From an uncultured Candidatus Melainabacteria bacterium (GTDB lineage: Bacteria > Cyanobacteriota > Vampirovibrionia > Gastranaerophilales > Gastranaerophilaceae), in the NCBI GenBank assembly GCA_947525005.1, contig CANNUY010000007.1, positions 1-64,000 of the forward strand: a DNA stretch of 64,000 nucleotides, in the 5' to 3' direction. The translations under genes were made by a program, and so were the position numbers. The notes beneath the pieces were generated by a model. The model had not been told where the DNA came from and ran no database searches. It saw only the letters and a list, made by a program, of their open reading frames with translations. Of this stretch, positions 17,457 to 26,577 are shown piece after piece (position 1 is the first letter of the stretch; the number at the start of each line of letters is the position of its first letter).

Positions 17457-19553
17457 ATGAATTTTAGTACTCAAAGTGTTGGTGTTGATAATACTGTAAA
17501 TATGTTTGGCAAAGTTCAAAAAGATGCAAAGAAAATTGAACGTGCAAGAGTTACAGAAAGTATTGATACAGTTGAATTTTCTAATAAGGAAGATAAATCG
17601 AAAAATGGAAAATTTGATGTATCGGAAGCTGCAAAAAACTTGGGTAAAGGTATTCTTAGTCCATTTACTGCGATGATTAAACACCCTGTAGCAACAGTTG
17701 GTTTGATTGCTGGTACAGTAGCTCTTACGACTTTGATTCCTGTTTTGACACCTGTTTTAGCTGTTGGATTTGGTGCAGTAGGTCTTTATCAAGTTGGTAA
17801 AGGTACTTATGATGCAGTAAACAATTACAGAAAAGGAAATTATGACGAGGCAGAAAAATCTTTTGACAAAATAGGTCAAGGGATTGTTGGAACAGTGATG
17901 TCTGCTGTTGGAATTAAACAAGGTGCGAAGGTTGCAAATGAAGCTAAGTTGATGAATAAATTGAATGTTAAATCACTTACTCCTCAACAAAGAACAGAAA
18001 TAGCAACTAATGTTGATAAATCAGGATACTTTAGTGCATTAAAAGATAATGTTTCACTTTTGTTTACAAAAAATGGATTAAAATCTGTTGGTAAACAATT
18101 TACTCCATCTTCTATTAAGACCCGTTTTACAGAGTTTGTAGATGGGTTTAAAGGTAAAAGAAGATATGCTGTTGAAGGCGAAGAAGTTAAGGTTAAGAAA
18201 AAACTAACTCCTGAAGAATTTAAGAAAACCCCTGAAGGTATCAGACGTGCTAGTTTGTCAGACGAAGAAATCCAAACAGAAGTTAATAATTTATATAACG
18301 AAGCTTTTGACAAATTAGGTGTTCCAAAAGAACAACGTCCTAACTTGAAAATAGAAAAAGGTCACGAACGTTTAGGTGGTTCATATTATAAAGGAAAGCA
18401 TACATTAGAATTTAATCCTGAGTCATATAGAGTAGGTAGATTTGAAGTAGAAGATGTAATAATGCATGAGGCAACTCACTGTAAAGAAGCTTTGTTGCGT
18501 GCAGGTATTCCTAAAGATAGAGCAAGTCAAATTGTGAAGGAACAATTGATTTCAAGAGTGATGAATGGTGAAAGTGAACAAGTTATTGTTAAAGGTGGTT
18601 TTGTAGGTGCAGATATGATGGAACCACCTAAGATGTCAGCTAAAATGAAAAATGAATTTATAGAATTTGCAAAAAATGATTTGTATACAGGTGAAATTAA
18701 TTCAGATTTGGCGTCTTATTCAAACGTGTTAGATTTAAAGATAAATCCTGTTAGATCAAATCCTGTTTCAAATATGAGAGTCGCAGAAAAACAACAAAAG
18801 GTTCAACCATTTGTTGATAAAATTAGTAAATTGATTGCAGATAATCCTGATTTTGTTTCACAATATGGCTCAGAAGAAGTAGCTGTTTTAGAATTAACAA
18901 GATATTCTGTATCTCATAATTTTAGATATAACTATTTCTCAAATGTAAAAATTAACAAAGGTTCTTCTTGGGCTCCAGATTATGTAAAAGTTCCAGAATT
19001 ATCTGGTGAAAAACTGGCTGAGGCTGAACAATCATTAATTGATAATATTACGACTATTGAAGGTAATGGAAGAATATCTGGTTTTAATGGTGTTTTTGCT
19101 AGTGGCAAAGACTTTAACCAATACCAATTTAGTCCTGAAGAAGTTCTTGCTCAAAAAAATGGTAATAATTTTGTTATCGAAAAATTTGCTGATAAAATTC
19201 AAAAGATGAAGGAATCTGGTACTATCAATCTTGAAGAAGAAGCGAGATTGAATGCAGCAATAGAAAAAGCTAAATTGATAGTTGAATATAAGACAAAAGG
19301 CTTGGAGTATTATAAACATTATACCGAAATGATAAACAATCCTAATGATAAAAAATTGGCTGAGATGGTAAGTGCTTTAGAGCGTGAGTTGAATGTTTTG
19401 GATGAACAAATCAAAAATATTAATCATAGAGAAATAGAAGTTGTAACAAGATGTATGAAGTACTATAAAGATGTGGCAACAACGGCTATTCCAACCTCAG
19501 CGATTACAGGCATGTTGAATGCACTTGCTGAAAACGATAAAAAGGTTGCGTAG
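17457..19553 (+). CDS. Large HExxH metalloprotease-like protein
   Basis: 698 aa. The leader has VNMFGKVQK (14-22) and DTVEFS (37-42); a long Gly/Ala/Val hydrophobic region follows (~75-120), then a Lys-rich middle, and HEATH at 337-341 inside VEDVIMHEATHCKEALL, an HExxH zinc motif. The C-terminal third is helical and charged. No N-terminal signal peptide. The architecture parallels the proteins at 3266-4378 and 38827-39762 but the sequences outside the motifs are very different. The ribosome site is AAAGGTTAG. Function unknown; zinc binding inferred from the motif. Confidence 0.72.
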   Translation: MNFSTQSVGVDNTVNMFGKVQKDAKKIERARVTESIDTVEFSNKEDKSKNGKFDVSEAAKNLGKGILSPFTAMIKHPVATVGLIAGTVALTTLIPVLTPVLAVGFGAVGLYQVGKGTYDAVNNYRKGNYDEAEKSFDKIGQGIVGTVMSAVGIKQGAKVANEAKLMNKLNVKSLTPQQRTEIATNVDKSGYFSALKDNVSLLFTKNGLKSVGKQFTPSSIKTRFTEFVDGFKGKRRYAVEGEEVKVKKKLTPEEFKKTPEGIRRASLSDEEIQTEVNNLYNEAFDKLGVPKEQRPNLKIEKGHERLGGSYYKGKHTLEFNPESYRVGRFEVEDVIMHEATHCKEALLRAGIPKDRASQIVKEQLISRVMNGESEQVIVKGGFVGADMMEPPKMSAKMKNEFIEFAKNDLYTGEINSDLASYSNVLDLKINPVRSNPVSNMRVAEKQQKVQPFVDKISKLIADNPDFVSQYGSEEVAVLELTRYSVSHNFRYNYFSNVKINKGSSWAPDYVKVPELSGEKLAEAEQSLIDNITTIEGNGRISGFNGVFASGKDFNQYQFSPEEVLAQKNGNNFVIEKFADKIQKMKESGTINLEEEARLNAAIEKAKLIVEYKTKGLEYYKHYTEMINNPNDKKLAEMVSALERELNVLDEQIKNINHREIEVVTRCMKYYKDVATTAIPTSAITGMLNALAENDKKVA

Positions 19554-19889
19554 ATAAAGTTGCTATAAAAGTTTAGACATTAAATGTAAGCAGGGATTTT
19601 TCGCTTGCATTAAAAACACTTTATACCCCTATAAATAATAAAAAGTGCGATTATAAAACAATCGCACGCATTCAATCAACAACTAAATCAATAAAAATTT
19701 GTTTTTTATATTTCGTTTCTAAACACTAAAGCTCTCTTAAATATGAAATATATATACTATTATCCATATTTTTAAGGTTTTGGCAATAGTGGTATATACA
19801 TTTTTAACAAAACTTTACATTAAGGCAAGTTTTATCTAAAAAATAACTTTATATATAAGTAAGGTAGTTGTGTAATAGGAGTTTATTCT
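19554..19889. other. Gene-free 336 bp with a hairpin
   Basis: Holds an 8-bp hairpin GTGCGATT/AATCGCAC (19645-19667) flanked on the left by A-rich sequence, so on the minus strand it would look like a terminator, although no minus gene ends here. A repeat fragment (CAGGGATTTTTCGCTTGCAT) lies at ~19591. Nothing else seen. Confidence 0.5.
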
Positions 19890-20036
19890 ATGTTCAGTAA
19901 GGAATTAGTGACTTTTGTGGTTAATTATATTAAAGAGAAATTGTGTCAAAGTGAAGAAAATACAGTTAAAGAAATCCGTTTTAAAGATAATTATTTTACA
20001 AAGTTAGCGTATGCAACTGTTGTTGTAAAAAGATAA
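19890..20036 (+). CDS. Small hypothetical protein (48 aa)
   Basis: ATG 19890 with a TAGGAG ribosome site. The product is a soluble peptide, MFSKELVTFVVNY at the start and VVVKR at the end. No homology recognised. It is the only frame in this gap with start signals. Confidence 0.45.
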   Translation: MFSKELVTFVVNYIKEKLCQSEENTVKEIRFKDNYFTKLAYATVVVKR

Positions 20037-20073
20037 AGCTATTAAAATAGAATTGTAAACATATATTGTTTTT

Positions 20074-20116
20074 TTGTCATGCTCTAATAAATTGTATACA
20101 ATTGTAATGATACAAT
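20074..20116 (+). promoter_or_regulatory. Promoter with overlapping palindromes before the SLH gene
   Basis: TTGTCA (20074-20079), 17 bases, TACAAT (20097-20102). The -10 lies inside a perfect 12-bp palindrome ATTGTATACAAT (20091-20102), and a second inverted repeat ATTGTA-N4-TACAAT spans 20101-20116 around the expected transcript start. This is a likely operator. Confidence 0.5.
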
Positions 20117-20130
20117 ATTGGGAGTGTGAT

Positions 20131-21276
20131 ATGAAAAAATATTTGTTAGGTATATTGATGATGTTGATTGTTTCAACACAATCAGTGTTTGCGTATTTTA
20201 ATGATATGCCCGCTAATCATTGGGCAAATAAAGAAATTTCTGCGATGACGGAACAAAATATTGTTGTTGGTTATCCAGATGGTAGTTTTCACCCAGACGA
20301 GAATGTTACAAGAGCTGAGTTTGCGGCTATGGCAATAAAAGCGTTAGGACAAGAGTCAGCTAATGTTTTTCAACCAATAAAATTTATTGATATAGATAGT
20401 TCTTATTGGGCTTATGATGCTATTCAAAAGGCTGTTTATTTTGATTTGATTACAAATGATAAAGAATCAGAAAAATTCAGACCAGAAGATTCTGTATCAA
20501 GAGCAGAAGCAATAAATATTGCTGTTAATTCTTTGACTACAGAACAAATAAGTGCTCAAAAAGCACACGATGTTTTATCAAGAAAATACAAAGATGTAAA
20601 AGATGTTCCAGATTGGTTTATGGTACCAGCAGGCAAGGCTGAAATTCTTGATATGATGTCTATTAAATCTGATAGAAAAGGTTATATTGATGCTGTAAGA
20701 CCAGCAACAAGAGCAGAAGTTACTGTTATTCTTTATAATATGATGATTCAGGCAAAACTTAATCCAAACGCAAAATTAGCAGAATTTATGCGTAAAAAAA
20801 CGGGTGAAGGTTATGTTGTAAAAGAGTCTTATGTACAAGGTTCTGTTGGTACTATTAAAAAGGGTGCAGTTGTTCCTATTAAAGTATCTAATGGATTTTC
20901 TTCTCAAACGGCAAAGGTAGGAGATGAATTTATTGCTAATGCCGAAGAAAACTATATTACAAAAGATAAATATATTTTGATGTATAAAGATACTCAATTT
21001 AAAGGTACATTGAAAAATGTCAAAAAAGGGAAATTGTTTGTGAGAAACGGTGTGTTACTATTAGGTTCTGATACTTTGACCACTCCAAACGATCAAAACT
21101 TTGCACTAGAGTTGGTGGGTGACGTTTCAATGAAGAAATCAAAATTTATGACTTGGATTAGAAAAATCTTTAAAGGTGAAAAGATTATTCTAAATTCAGG
21201 TGATACTGTTTATGTTAAGTTTATGAGAGAGCTAAAAACCGATTTAACAAACGGTTGGATATATTATAAAGATTAG
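20131..21276 (+). CDS. SLH-domain envelope protein
   Basis: 381 aa with a signal peptide (MKK...VFA, ~1-22). Three S-layer homology units follow: FNDMPANHWANKEI...PDGSFHPDENVTRAEFA, then FIDIDSSYWAYDAIQ...FRPEDSVSRAEA, then a weaker one ending RPATRAEVTVILYNMM. SLH units bind peptidoglycan-linked polysaccharide. The C-terminal ~160 residues are beta-rich and unrecognised. In the cyanobacterial line SLH proteins tie the outer membrane to the wall. I used the ATG after GGGAG; a start 19 codons earlier would spoil the signal peptide. Confidence 0.88.
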   Translation: MKKYLLGILMMLIVSTQSVFAYFNDMPANHWANKEISAMTEQNIVVGYPDGSFHPDENVTRAEFAAMAIKALGQESANVFQPIKFIDIDSSYWAYDAIQKAVYFDLITNDKESEKFRPEDSVSRAEAINIAVNSLTTEQISAQKAHDVLSRKYKDVKDVPDWFMVPAGKAEILDMMSIKSDRKGYIDAVRPATRAEVTVILYNMMIQAKLNPNAKLAEFMRKKTGEGYVVKESYVQGSVGTIKKGAVVPIKVSNGFSSQTAKVGDEFIANAEENYITKDKYILMYKDTQFKGTLKNVKKGKLFVRNGVLLLGSDTLTTPNDQNFALELVGDVSMKKSKFMTWIRKIFKGEKIILNSGDTVYVKFMRELKTDLTNGWIYYKD

Positions 21277-21305
21277 AAAGCTCAAATAATGTGAAAATAT
21301 TAAAT

Positions 21306-21340
21306 ACCCTAATCCAAATAAATGGATTAGGGTTCCTTTT
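21306..21340. terminator. Bidirectional terminator
   Basis: An 11-bp stem (21306-21316 with 21323-21333) lies between the convergent SLH and MGLAASQ genes, followed by CCTTTT. Confidence 0.75.
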
Positions 21341-21374
21341 ATCAACGCTATGTATGTATATGTTCAATAGATTA

Positions 21375-22976
21375 TTAGCCACTAAATGTTTTAAAACTGC
21401 TTTCAACGTTTTTACTAACGACTTTTTGGCAAGCTTCCATTTCTGTTTGAAGTGCAGATTGTTCAGTGTTTAGTTGTTCAAGTTGTAATTGAAGCTTTCT
21501 ATCCTGTGCTTGTAAAATTTCTGTTTTAGCGTTTATGTCAGAAATTTGTTTGTCATATTGTTCTTGTTGATAATAATACTTGTTCATTGCATCATTATAA
21601 GCATTTTCATCAGTAATAGTTTCAACAGACAAATCATAGACTACAGAATCGTCTTCAAATTTTACAGAAGAAAATCTTCCAGAACCATCAGTTTCAAGCA
21701 ATGCTTGTTTTGTTTCAGTAACTTTTGTATCAACATAAATTGCATTGTAGTATGCAAGTTTTTCTTGTTGATTGTCAATACCGTTATTGGCTGTGGCATT
21801 TTTGCCAAAAGCACTTTTTAAACTTTGGTCCATATCGGCAGCCGTTGTATAGTAGTTTTTACCGTTCATCTTGAATTGGTATATGCCACCAGTATATACA
21901 CCATTGTCATCAAAACACGCTGCTAAGTGTTCATAGTATTGACTATTTGCAGCATCTTTTTTCATATCTTTTAAAACTTGGTTGATTTCTATAGATGTTG
22001 TTTTTGACTCGTTGAAGTCATCTATAGAAACTTCTGTAAGTTCACTATTTCCGACTGCAGAATAATTACTGAAGGACGGTGCGTTTGTAGCAGAGTTTAG
22101 TTTTACTGTTCCACCAATTCTCATTGCAGCAATTTCTGTTTCAGAAAGATAATATGTTCCATCTGTATAATATTTCTTTTGGTCAATGTTTCTGACTTTG
22201 ATTTCAGAACCTGACGTTTTTGCTGCTGTTAATTCTTCGCCACATACATATTTTGTATTTTCACCTGTACCTGTTTTGTAATATGTTTTTGATGTATCAA
22301 ACAAGCCACCATAAGAATCTTTGATTTGTTTAAGTTCATCGTGGTCTGTTAAATCCACTTTTTCATAAGTATTTGCACCATCGCTCCAAGTGTCATCTGC
22401 ATCATTGTATGTCCAACCTGCAATAGCACTGTTTCTGGTTCTGCCATTATACATCGCATCAAGTTGTTCAGTTGTATCTGCGTTTGTGAACTGATCAGAT
22501 GGCTTAAATGTGTATGATAATGTTTGACCTGAACGGTTTAATTGGAATGAGAAATAATCATTTTTGCTATTGTAATCTTTAGATACGATAGTCGCTTGTT
22601 TTTGTGAAGCTGTGAAATGATTTGTTTTTGTTGCTTGTACTTGTGGGTCATTTAAGTTTTGTCTTTGTCCTGTGTACAATTTTTCGTAGTGATAACTTGT
22701 TACTACATAGTTATAATCGCTGTTAGCTTCAGGTAATCTGTAATAATTTTCAAGCACTGATGTATTGATTCCGTCATTCCAAGAGTATTGAAGTTTTGTG
22801 TAGTTGCTACTATCCGGACATACTGGAACGGACATAGTTAACATTTGATTGAATAAATCAGCCGATTGGTTAGAAAGTACTAATCGCTGTTGGTTAATTT
22901 GTTGACCTTCGTATTCAACGTTAGTTTTTCTTGATGACAAGGCTAAATATCTTGCTTGTGATGCTGCTAAACCCAT
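21375..22976 (-). CDS. MGLAASQAR-type protein of unknown function
   Basis: 533 aa. The N-terminus MGLAASQARYLALSSRK, followed by a Gln-rich helix (QQINQQRLVLSNQSADLFNQ), is a form I associate with proteins of Vampirovibrionia and Elusimicrobia; the combination of N- and C-terminal helices (~470-533, coiled-coil, Gln/Glu-rich) around a Tyr/Thr/Asn-rich beta middle resembles flagellin- or hook-associated proteins, but I cannot show homology. No signal peptide, consistent with (not proof of) export by a type III-like path. Start at the ATG preceded by AGAGGA; an upstream ATG would add ten residues without a ribosome site. Confidence 0.6.
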   Translation of the reverse strand: MGLAASQARYLALSSRKTNVEYEGQQINQQRLVLSNQSADLFNQMLTMSVPVCPDSSNYTKLQYSWNDGINTSVLENYYRLPEANSDYNYVVTSYHYEKLYTGQRQNLNDPQVQATKTNHFTASQKQATIVSKDYNSKNDYFSFQLNRSGQTLSYTFKPSDQFTNADTTEQLDAMYNGRTRNSAIAGWTYNDADDTWSDGANTYEKVDLTDHDELKQIKDSYGGLFDTSKTYYKTGTGENTKYVCGEELTAAKTSGSEIKVRNIDQKKYYTDGTYYLSETEIAAMRIGGTVKLNSATNAPSFSNYSAVGNSELTEVSIDDFNESKTTSIEINQVLKDMKKDAANSQYYEHLAACFDDNGVYTGGIYQFKMNGKNYYTTAADMDQSLKSAFGKNATANNGIDNQQEKLAYYNAIYVDTKVTETKQALLETDGSGRFSSVKFEDDSVVYDLSVETITDENAYNDAMNKYYYQQEQYDKQISDINAKTEILQAQDRKLQLQLEQLNTEQSALQTEMEACQKVVSKNVESSFKTFSG

Positions 22977-23006
22977 GTTTTTGTCCTCTTTTTTTATTGT
23001 TTTCAT

Positions 23007-23229
23007 GGTATTTAAGACTTTTTTTCAAAAAGTCAATTTTATAATAGTATGATAACTGTTTGTAACATTGAGTTTCAAGTGTTTGGAGTTTTTGTTTTAA
23101 ACTTTTCGTGTAGAAATATCATACTTTAGTTGGAGAAAATTCAAGACAGTTTCGGAATTCCTGTAAACATAAAATTACGCATAATGCATTATGCATTCCA
23201 AATTGTGTAATAAGCTCTGCGTACATTCT
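23007..23229. repeat. Intergenic region with repeat remnants
   Basis: Bases ~23133-23215 contain TTCAAGACAGTTTCGGAATTCCTG and a palindromic CATAATGCATTATG (23181-23194), matching ends and interior of the 15917-16049 repeat. No gene. Confidence 0.55.
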
Positions 23230-23889
23230 TTAAAACAACGTCAATTGCTTTTCAAAATGTTTCTTCAAAAAAGAGTTTCTATGATACTTTGTTATTCCAA
23301 ATTTATCTATTGCCTCAAGGTGTGATTTAGTCAAATATCCAGCATTTTTACACCATTCGTATTGTGGAAATTCTTTATCTAATTTTTCCATATACCTATC
23401 TCTAGAAACTTTTGCTAAGATACTTGCAGCCGCAATAGACGCTGATTTGCTATCTCCTTTTATAATAAATTGCTGTGGATATTCAAAGTTTCTAATCAAT
23501 CTATTTCCATCAACAAGAACAAGGATATTTTCTTTTTTGAGTTGGTGGATAACGTCCTCACAAGCCAATTTCATAGCTTTTAGAGAACAATTTAAGATGT
23601 TGTATTTTTCTATTTCATCAACCTCTATGCAAATAGTTGAATTTATTGTTTCGTTTTTGACTATATCGAATAAATATTCACGTTTCTTTTTAGTTAATTG
23701 TTTTGAGTCGTTTAGTATACTCAATTTTTCAATAAGTTGTTTGTTAGTATTCTCAAAATACACGGCACTAGCGAACACTCCACCTGCTCCAGGTCCTCTG
23801 CCTGCTTCATCAGTCCCGATGATGTTTGTATTAAATTCTTTGTCAAACTCAAATCTTTTATTTGAAGTTTCTGCTTTTGAATTTTTCAT
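23230..23889 (-). CDS. rnhB: Ribonuclease HII
   Basis: 219 aa from the chosen start. RNase HII cuts the RNA strand of RNA-DNA hybrids and single ribonucleotides in DNA. IIGTDEAGRGPGAG holds the D-E pair; the later VDGN and KGDSKSASIAAASILAKVSRD hold the remaining catalytic acidic residue region and the family signature. I start at the ATG six bases after TATAAT rather than at an upstream ATG that overlaps the -10 box; no ribosome site exists for either, suggesting a leaderless mRNA. Divergent from alaS. Confidence 0.93.
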   Translation of the reverse strand: MKNSKAETSNKRFEFDKEFNTNIIGTDEAGRGPGAGGVFASAVYFENTNKQLIEKLSILNDSKQLTKKKREYLFDIVKNETINSTICIEVDEIEKYNILNCSLKAMKLACEDVIHQLKKENILVLVDGNRLIRNFEYPQQFIIKGDSKSASIAAASILAKVSRDRYMEKLDKEFPQYEWCKNAGYLTKSHLEAIDKFGITKYHRNSFLKKHFEKQLTLF

Positions 23890-23904
23890 AGTCGAATTAT
23901 AACA
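23890..23904 (-). promoter_or_regulatory. Extended -10 promoter, leaderless, of rnhB
   Basis: On the minus strand TGT-TATAAT (box at 23896-23901) lies exactly six bases before the ATG, with no ribosome site. Transcription would start at or next to the start codon. Confidence 0.5.
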
Positions 23905-23968
23905 CATAAATCTTTATATTTGATGTAAAATATATTATAAGGAAGAATTATATTATAAGGAATTAAAA

Positions 23969-26572
23969 ATGCTAAAAGGAAATGAAATAAGACAATTATA
24001 TTTAGATTTTTTCAAAAATAAACATCAACACACAATAGTAGAAAGCTCTAGCCTTGTGCCAGATAACCCTACAGTATTATTGACAACAGCAGGCATGTTA
24101 CAGTTCTTGCCAATATTTTTGGGTGTAGTAAAATCACCTTATGACCCTGCAAGAGCTACATCTTGTCAAAAGTGTGCAAGAGCAGGTGGAAAAGATTCTG
24201 ATATTGAAAATGTTGGTAGAACTCCACGTCACCATACATTTTTTGAAATGTTAGGTAATTTTTCTTTTGGTGATTATTATAAAAAAGACATTATCCCTTG
24301 GGCTTGGGATTTTGTTACTAATGTTTTAAAGCTTGATAAGGATAGATTGTGGATTACAATCTTTGAAACAGACGATGAAGCTTATGAAATTTGGAGAAGC
24401 GTTGGTGTACCTGATGAACGTATTAAACGTAAAGGTAAAAAAGATAACTTTTGGGGCCCTCCAGGAGCATCAGGTTCTTGTGGACCTTGTTCTGAAATCC
24501 ATTATGATTTAGGTGAAGAATATAAATGTGATGACCCACGTGGTTGTGGTATAGATACTTGTGAATGTGACCGTTGGGTTGAAATATGGAATCTTGTATT
24601 TACAGAATTGTATCAAGATGAAGAAGGTAATCAATCACCTTTAGAAAGCAAAAACGTTGATACAGGCATGGGCTTAGAACGTATTGCAATGGTTTGTCAA
24701 GGTGTTGCATCTACTTTTGAAACAGATTTATTAAAGCCTATTCTTGATGAAGTTTGCAAAATGGCAGGGGTAGAATATAAAAAATCTGAAAAAACAGATG
24801 TATCATTGAGAATTATTACTGACCACGCAAGATGTGTATCTTTCTTGATTTCAGATGGTGTTATTCCTGGAAATGAAGGAAGAAGTTATGTTTTAAGAAT
24901 GATTCTTAGACGTGCTTTAAGACACGGTAAAATCTTGGGTATGGATTTGCCTTTCTTGTATAAATTGGTCGATGTAATCGTTGAAAACTATGGTGAAGCA
25001 TATCCTGATTTAGTTAAAAATAAAGCTAAAATTGTTGACACAATCAAAAAAGAAGAAGAACGATTTGCAAAAACTCTTGATAGAGGTTATAAAATGCTTG
25101 AGGACTTTATTTCTTCTAAGAAAGATATTGATGGAGTTAGTGCATTCAAATTGTATGATACCTATGGATTTCCATTTGAACTTACAAAAGAAATTGCTGA
25201 TGAAAACGGTTTAAAGGTTGATGAAGCTGGATTTAAACTTGCTATGCAAGAACAAAAAGATAGAGCAAAAGCTGCGACTGCAAAAATCAGTGTAACAGGT
25301 GATATGAAATATGCAAAAGTTGAAAAAGAAGTTGGTTCAACAGAATTTGTTGGATACACTGAAACTGAAGCTGATGCAAAAATTCTTGCAACAATTGAAG
25401 AAGAAGATTTTGTTGATGTAGTTTTAGACAAGACTCCGTTCTACGCTGAATGTGGTGGTCAAGTTGGTGACTCAGGTATTATTGAAAATGATAACTTGAA
25501 GTTAGAAGTATTGACTACATTTAAGGTTAATGAATTGTATGTTCACCGTTCAAAAGTTGTGAATGGTGAAATCGAAATTGGCGCTAAAGTAAAAGCAATA
25601 ATTGATAAAGAACGTAGAGAAGAAATTCGTGTTCACCACACATCAGCTCACCTTTTACAAGCTGGTTTGGTTAAAGTTCTTGGGGACGAGGTTAAACAAG
25701 CAGGTTCACAAGTTGAAGAAAATCGTATGAGATTTGACTTTACTTTTTCAAGAGCTGTTACTCCAGAAGAATTGTTGAAGGTTGAAAAACTTATTAATAA
25801 TTGGATTAAATTAGATATCAAACTTCATACTGAGGTACTTTCTATTGAAGAAGCAAAATTGACAGGTGCAACTGCATTGTTTGGCGAAAAATATGGTGAT
25901 GTAGTTCGTGTAGTTTGTATAGGTGATGATGAAAATTGTATTTCAAAAGAATTTTGTGCAGGTACACACGCATCTTCAACTGCTGATTTAAGAGTGTTCA
26001 AAATCGTATCAGAAGGTGCTATTGCTGCTGGTACAAGAAGAATTGAAGTTGTTGTTTCTGATGCTGCGTTAGAATATTTGAACAAAAAGGTTGCTGAGAT
26101 TGATAAATTAGCTTCTAAATTCAAAGTTCATTATGATGAAGTAGTTGAGAGAGTTGAAAAACTTTCTGAAGAAAACAGAGAACAACAAAAAGAAATCGTT
26201 GAATTGAAATCTGAAAACGCTCGTTCTAAGTTTGCCACATTTATTTCTAGAGCAAAAGATATTGAAGGTGGTAAACTGTTTATTTCTAAGATAGAAAACT
26301 TAGACAATGATGCAATAAAAGCTGGTGTTGAGTTCTTGACCCATAAATTAGGAGAATCAGTAATAATACTTGCTTCAACTAAGATGGTATTGGTTAAGGT
26401 ATCTGACAGTTTTGTAAAAGCAGGTATCAATGCTGGTAAACTTGTTGGTGAAATTGCTCGTGCTACTGGTGCAAATGGTGGTGGTAGACCAAACTTTGCA
26501 CAAGGTGGTATTAAAGATGCTTCAAAACTTGATGATATATTAGAAAAGGTTGAATCTGATTTGTTAGGTTAA
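23969..26572 (+). CDS. alaS: Alanyl-tRNA synthetase
   Basis: 867 aa, full length, cytoplasmic, charges tRNA-Ala. Class II catalytic core at the N-terminus (LTTAGMLQF, GRTPRHHTFFEMLGNFSFGDYYK, RRALRHG), the editing domain with zinc-binding HHTSAHLL (~552-559) and CAGTHA, and the C-terminal oligomerisation domain ending GGGRPNFAQGG. Ribosome site ATAAGGAA. The tolC-like gene follows after five bases. Confidence 0.97.
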   Translation: MLKGNEIRQLYLDFFKNKHQHTIVESSSLVPDNPTVLLTTAGMLQFLPIFLGVVKSPYDPARATSCQKCARAGGKDSDIENVGRTPRHHTFFEMLGNFSFGDYYKKDIIPWAWDFVTNVLKLDKDRLWITIFETDDEAYEIWRSVGVPDERIKRKGKKDNFWGPPGASGSCGPCSEIHYDLGEEYKCDDPRGCGIDTCECDRWVEIWNLVFTELYQDEEGNQSPLESKNVDTGMGLERIAMVCQGVASTFETDLLKPILDEVCKMAGVEYKKSEKTDVSLRIITDHARCVSFLISDGVIPGNEGRSYVLRMILRRALRHGKILGMDLPFLYKLVDVIVENYGEAYPDLVKNKAKIVDTIKKEEERFAKTLDRGYKMLEDFISSKKDIDGVSAFKLYDTYGFPFELTKEIADENGLKVDEAGFKLAMQEQKDRAKAATAKISVTGDMKYAKVEKEVGSTEFVGYTETEADAKILATIEEEDFVDVVLDKTPFYAECGGQVGDSGIIENDNLKLEVLTTFKVNELYVHRSKVVNGEIEIGAKVKAIIDKERREEIRVHHTSAHLLQAGLVKVLGDEVKQAGSQVEENRMRFDFTFSRAVTPEELLKVEKLINNWIKLDIKLHTEVLSIEEAKLTGATALFGEKYGDVVRVVCIGDDENCISKEFCAGTHASSTADLRVFKIVSEGAIAAGTRRIEVVVSDAALEYLNKKVAEIDKLASKFKVHYDEVVERVEKLSEENREQQKEIVELKSENARSKFATFISRAKDIEGGKLFISKIENLDNDAIKAGVEFLTHKLGESVIILASTKMVLVKVSDSFVKAGINAGKLVGEIARATGANGGGRPNFAQGGIKDASKLDDILEKVESDLLG

Positions 26573-26577
26573 TAAAT

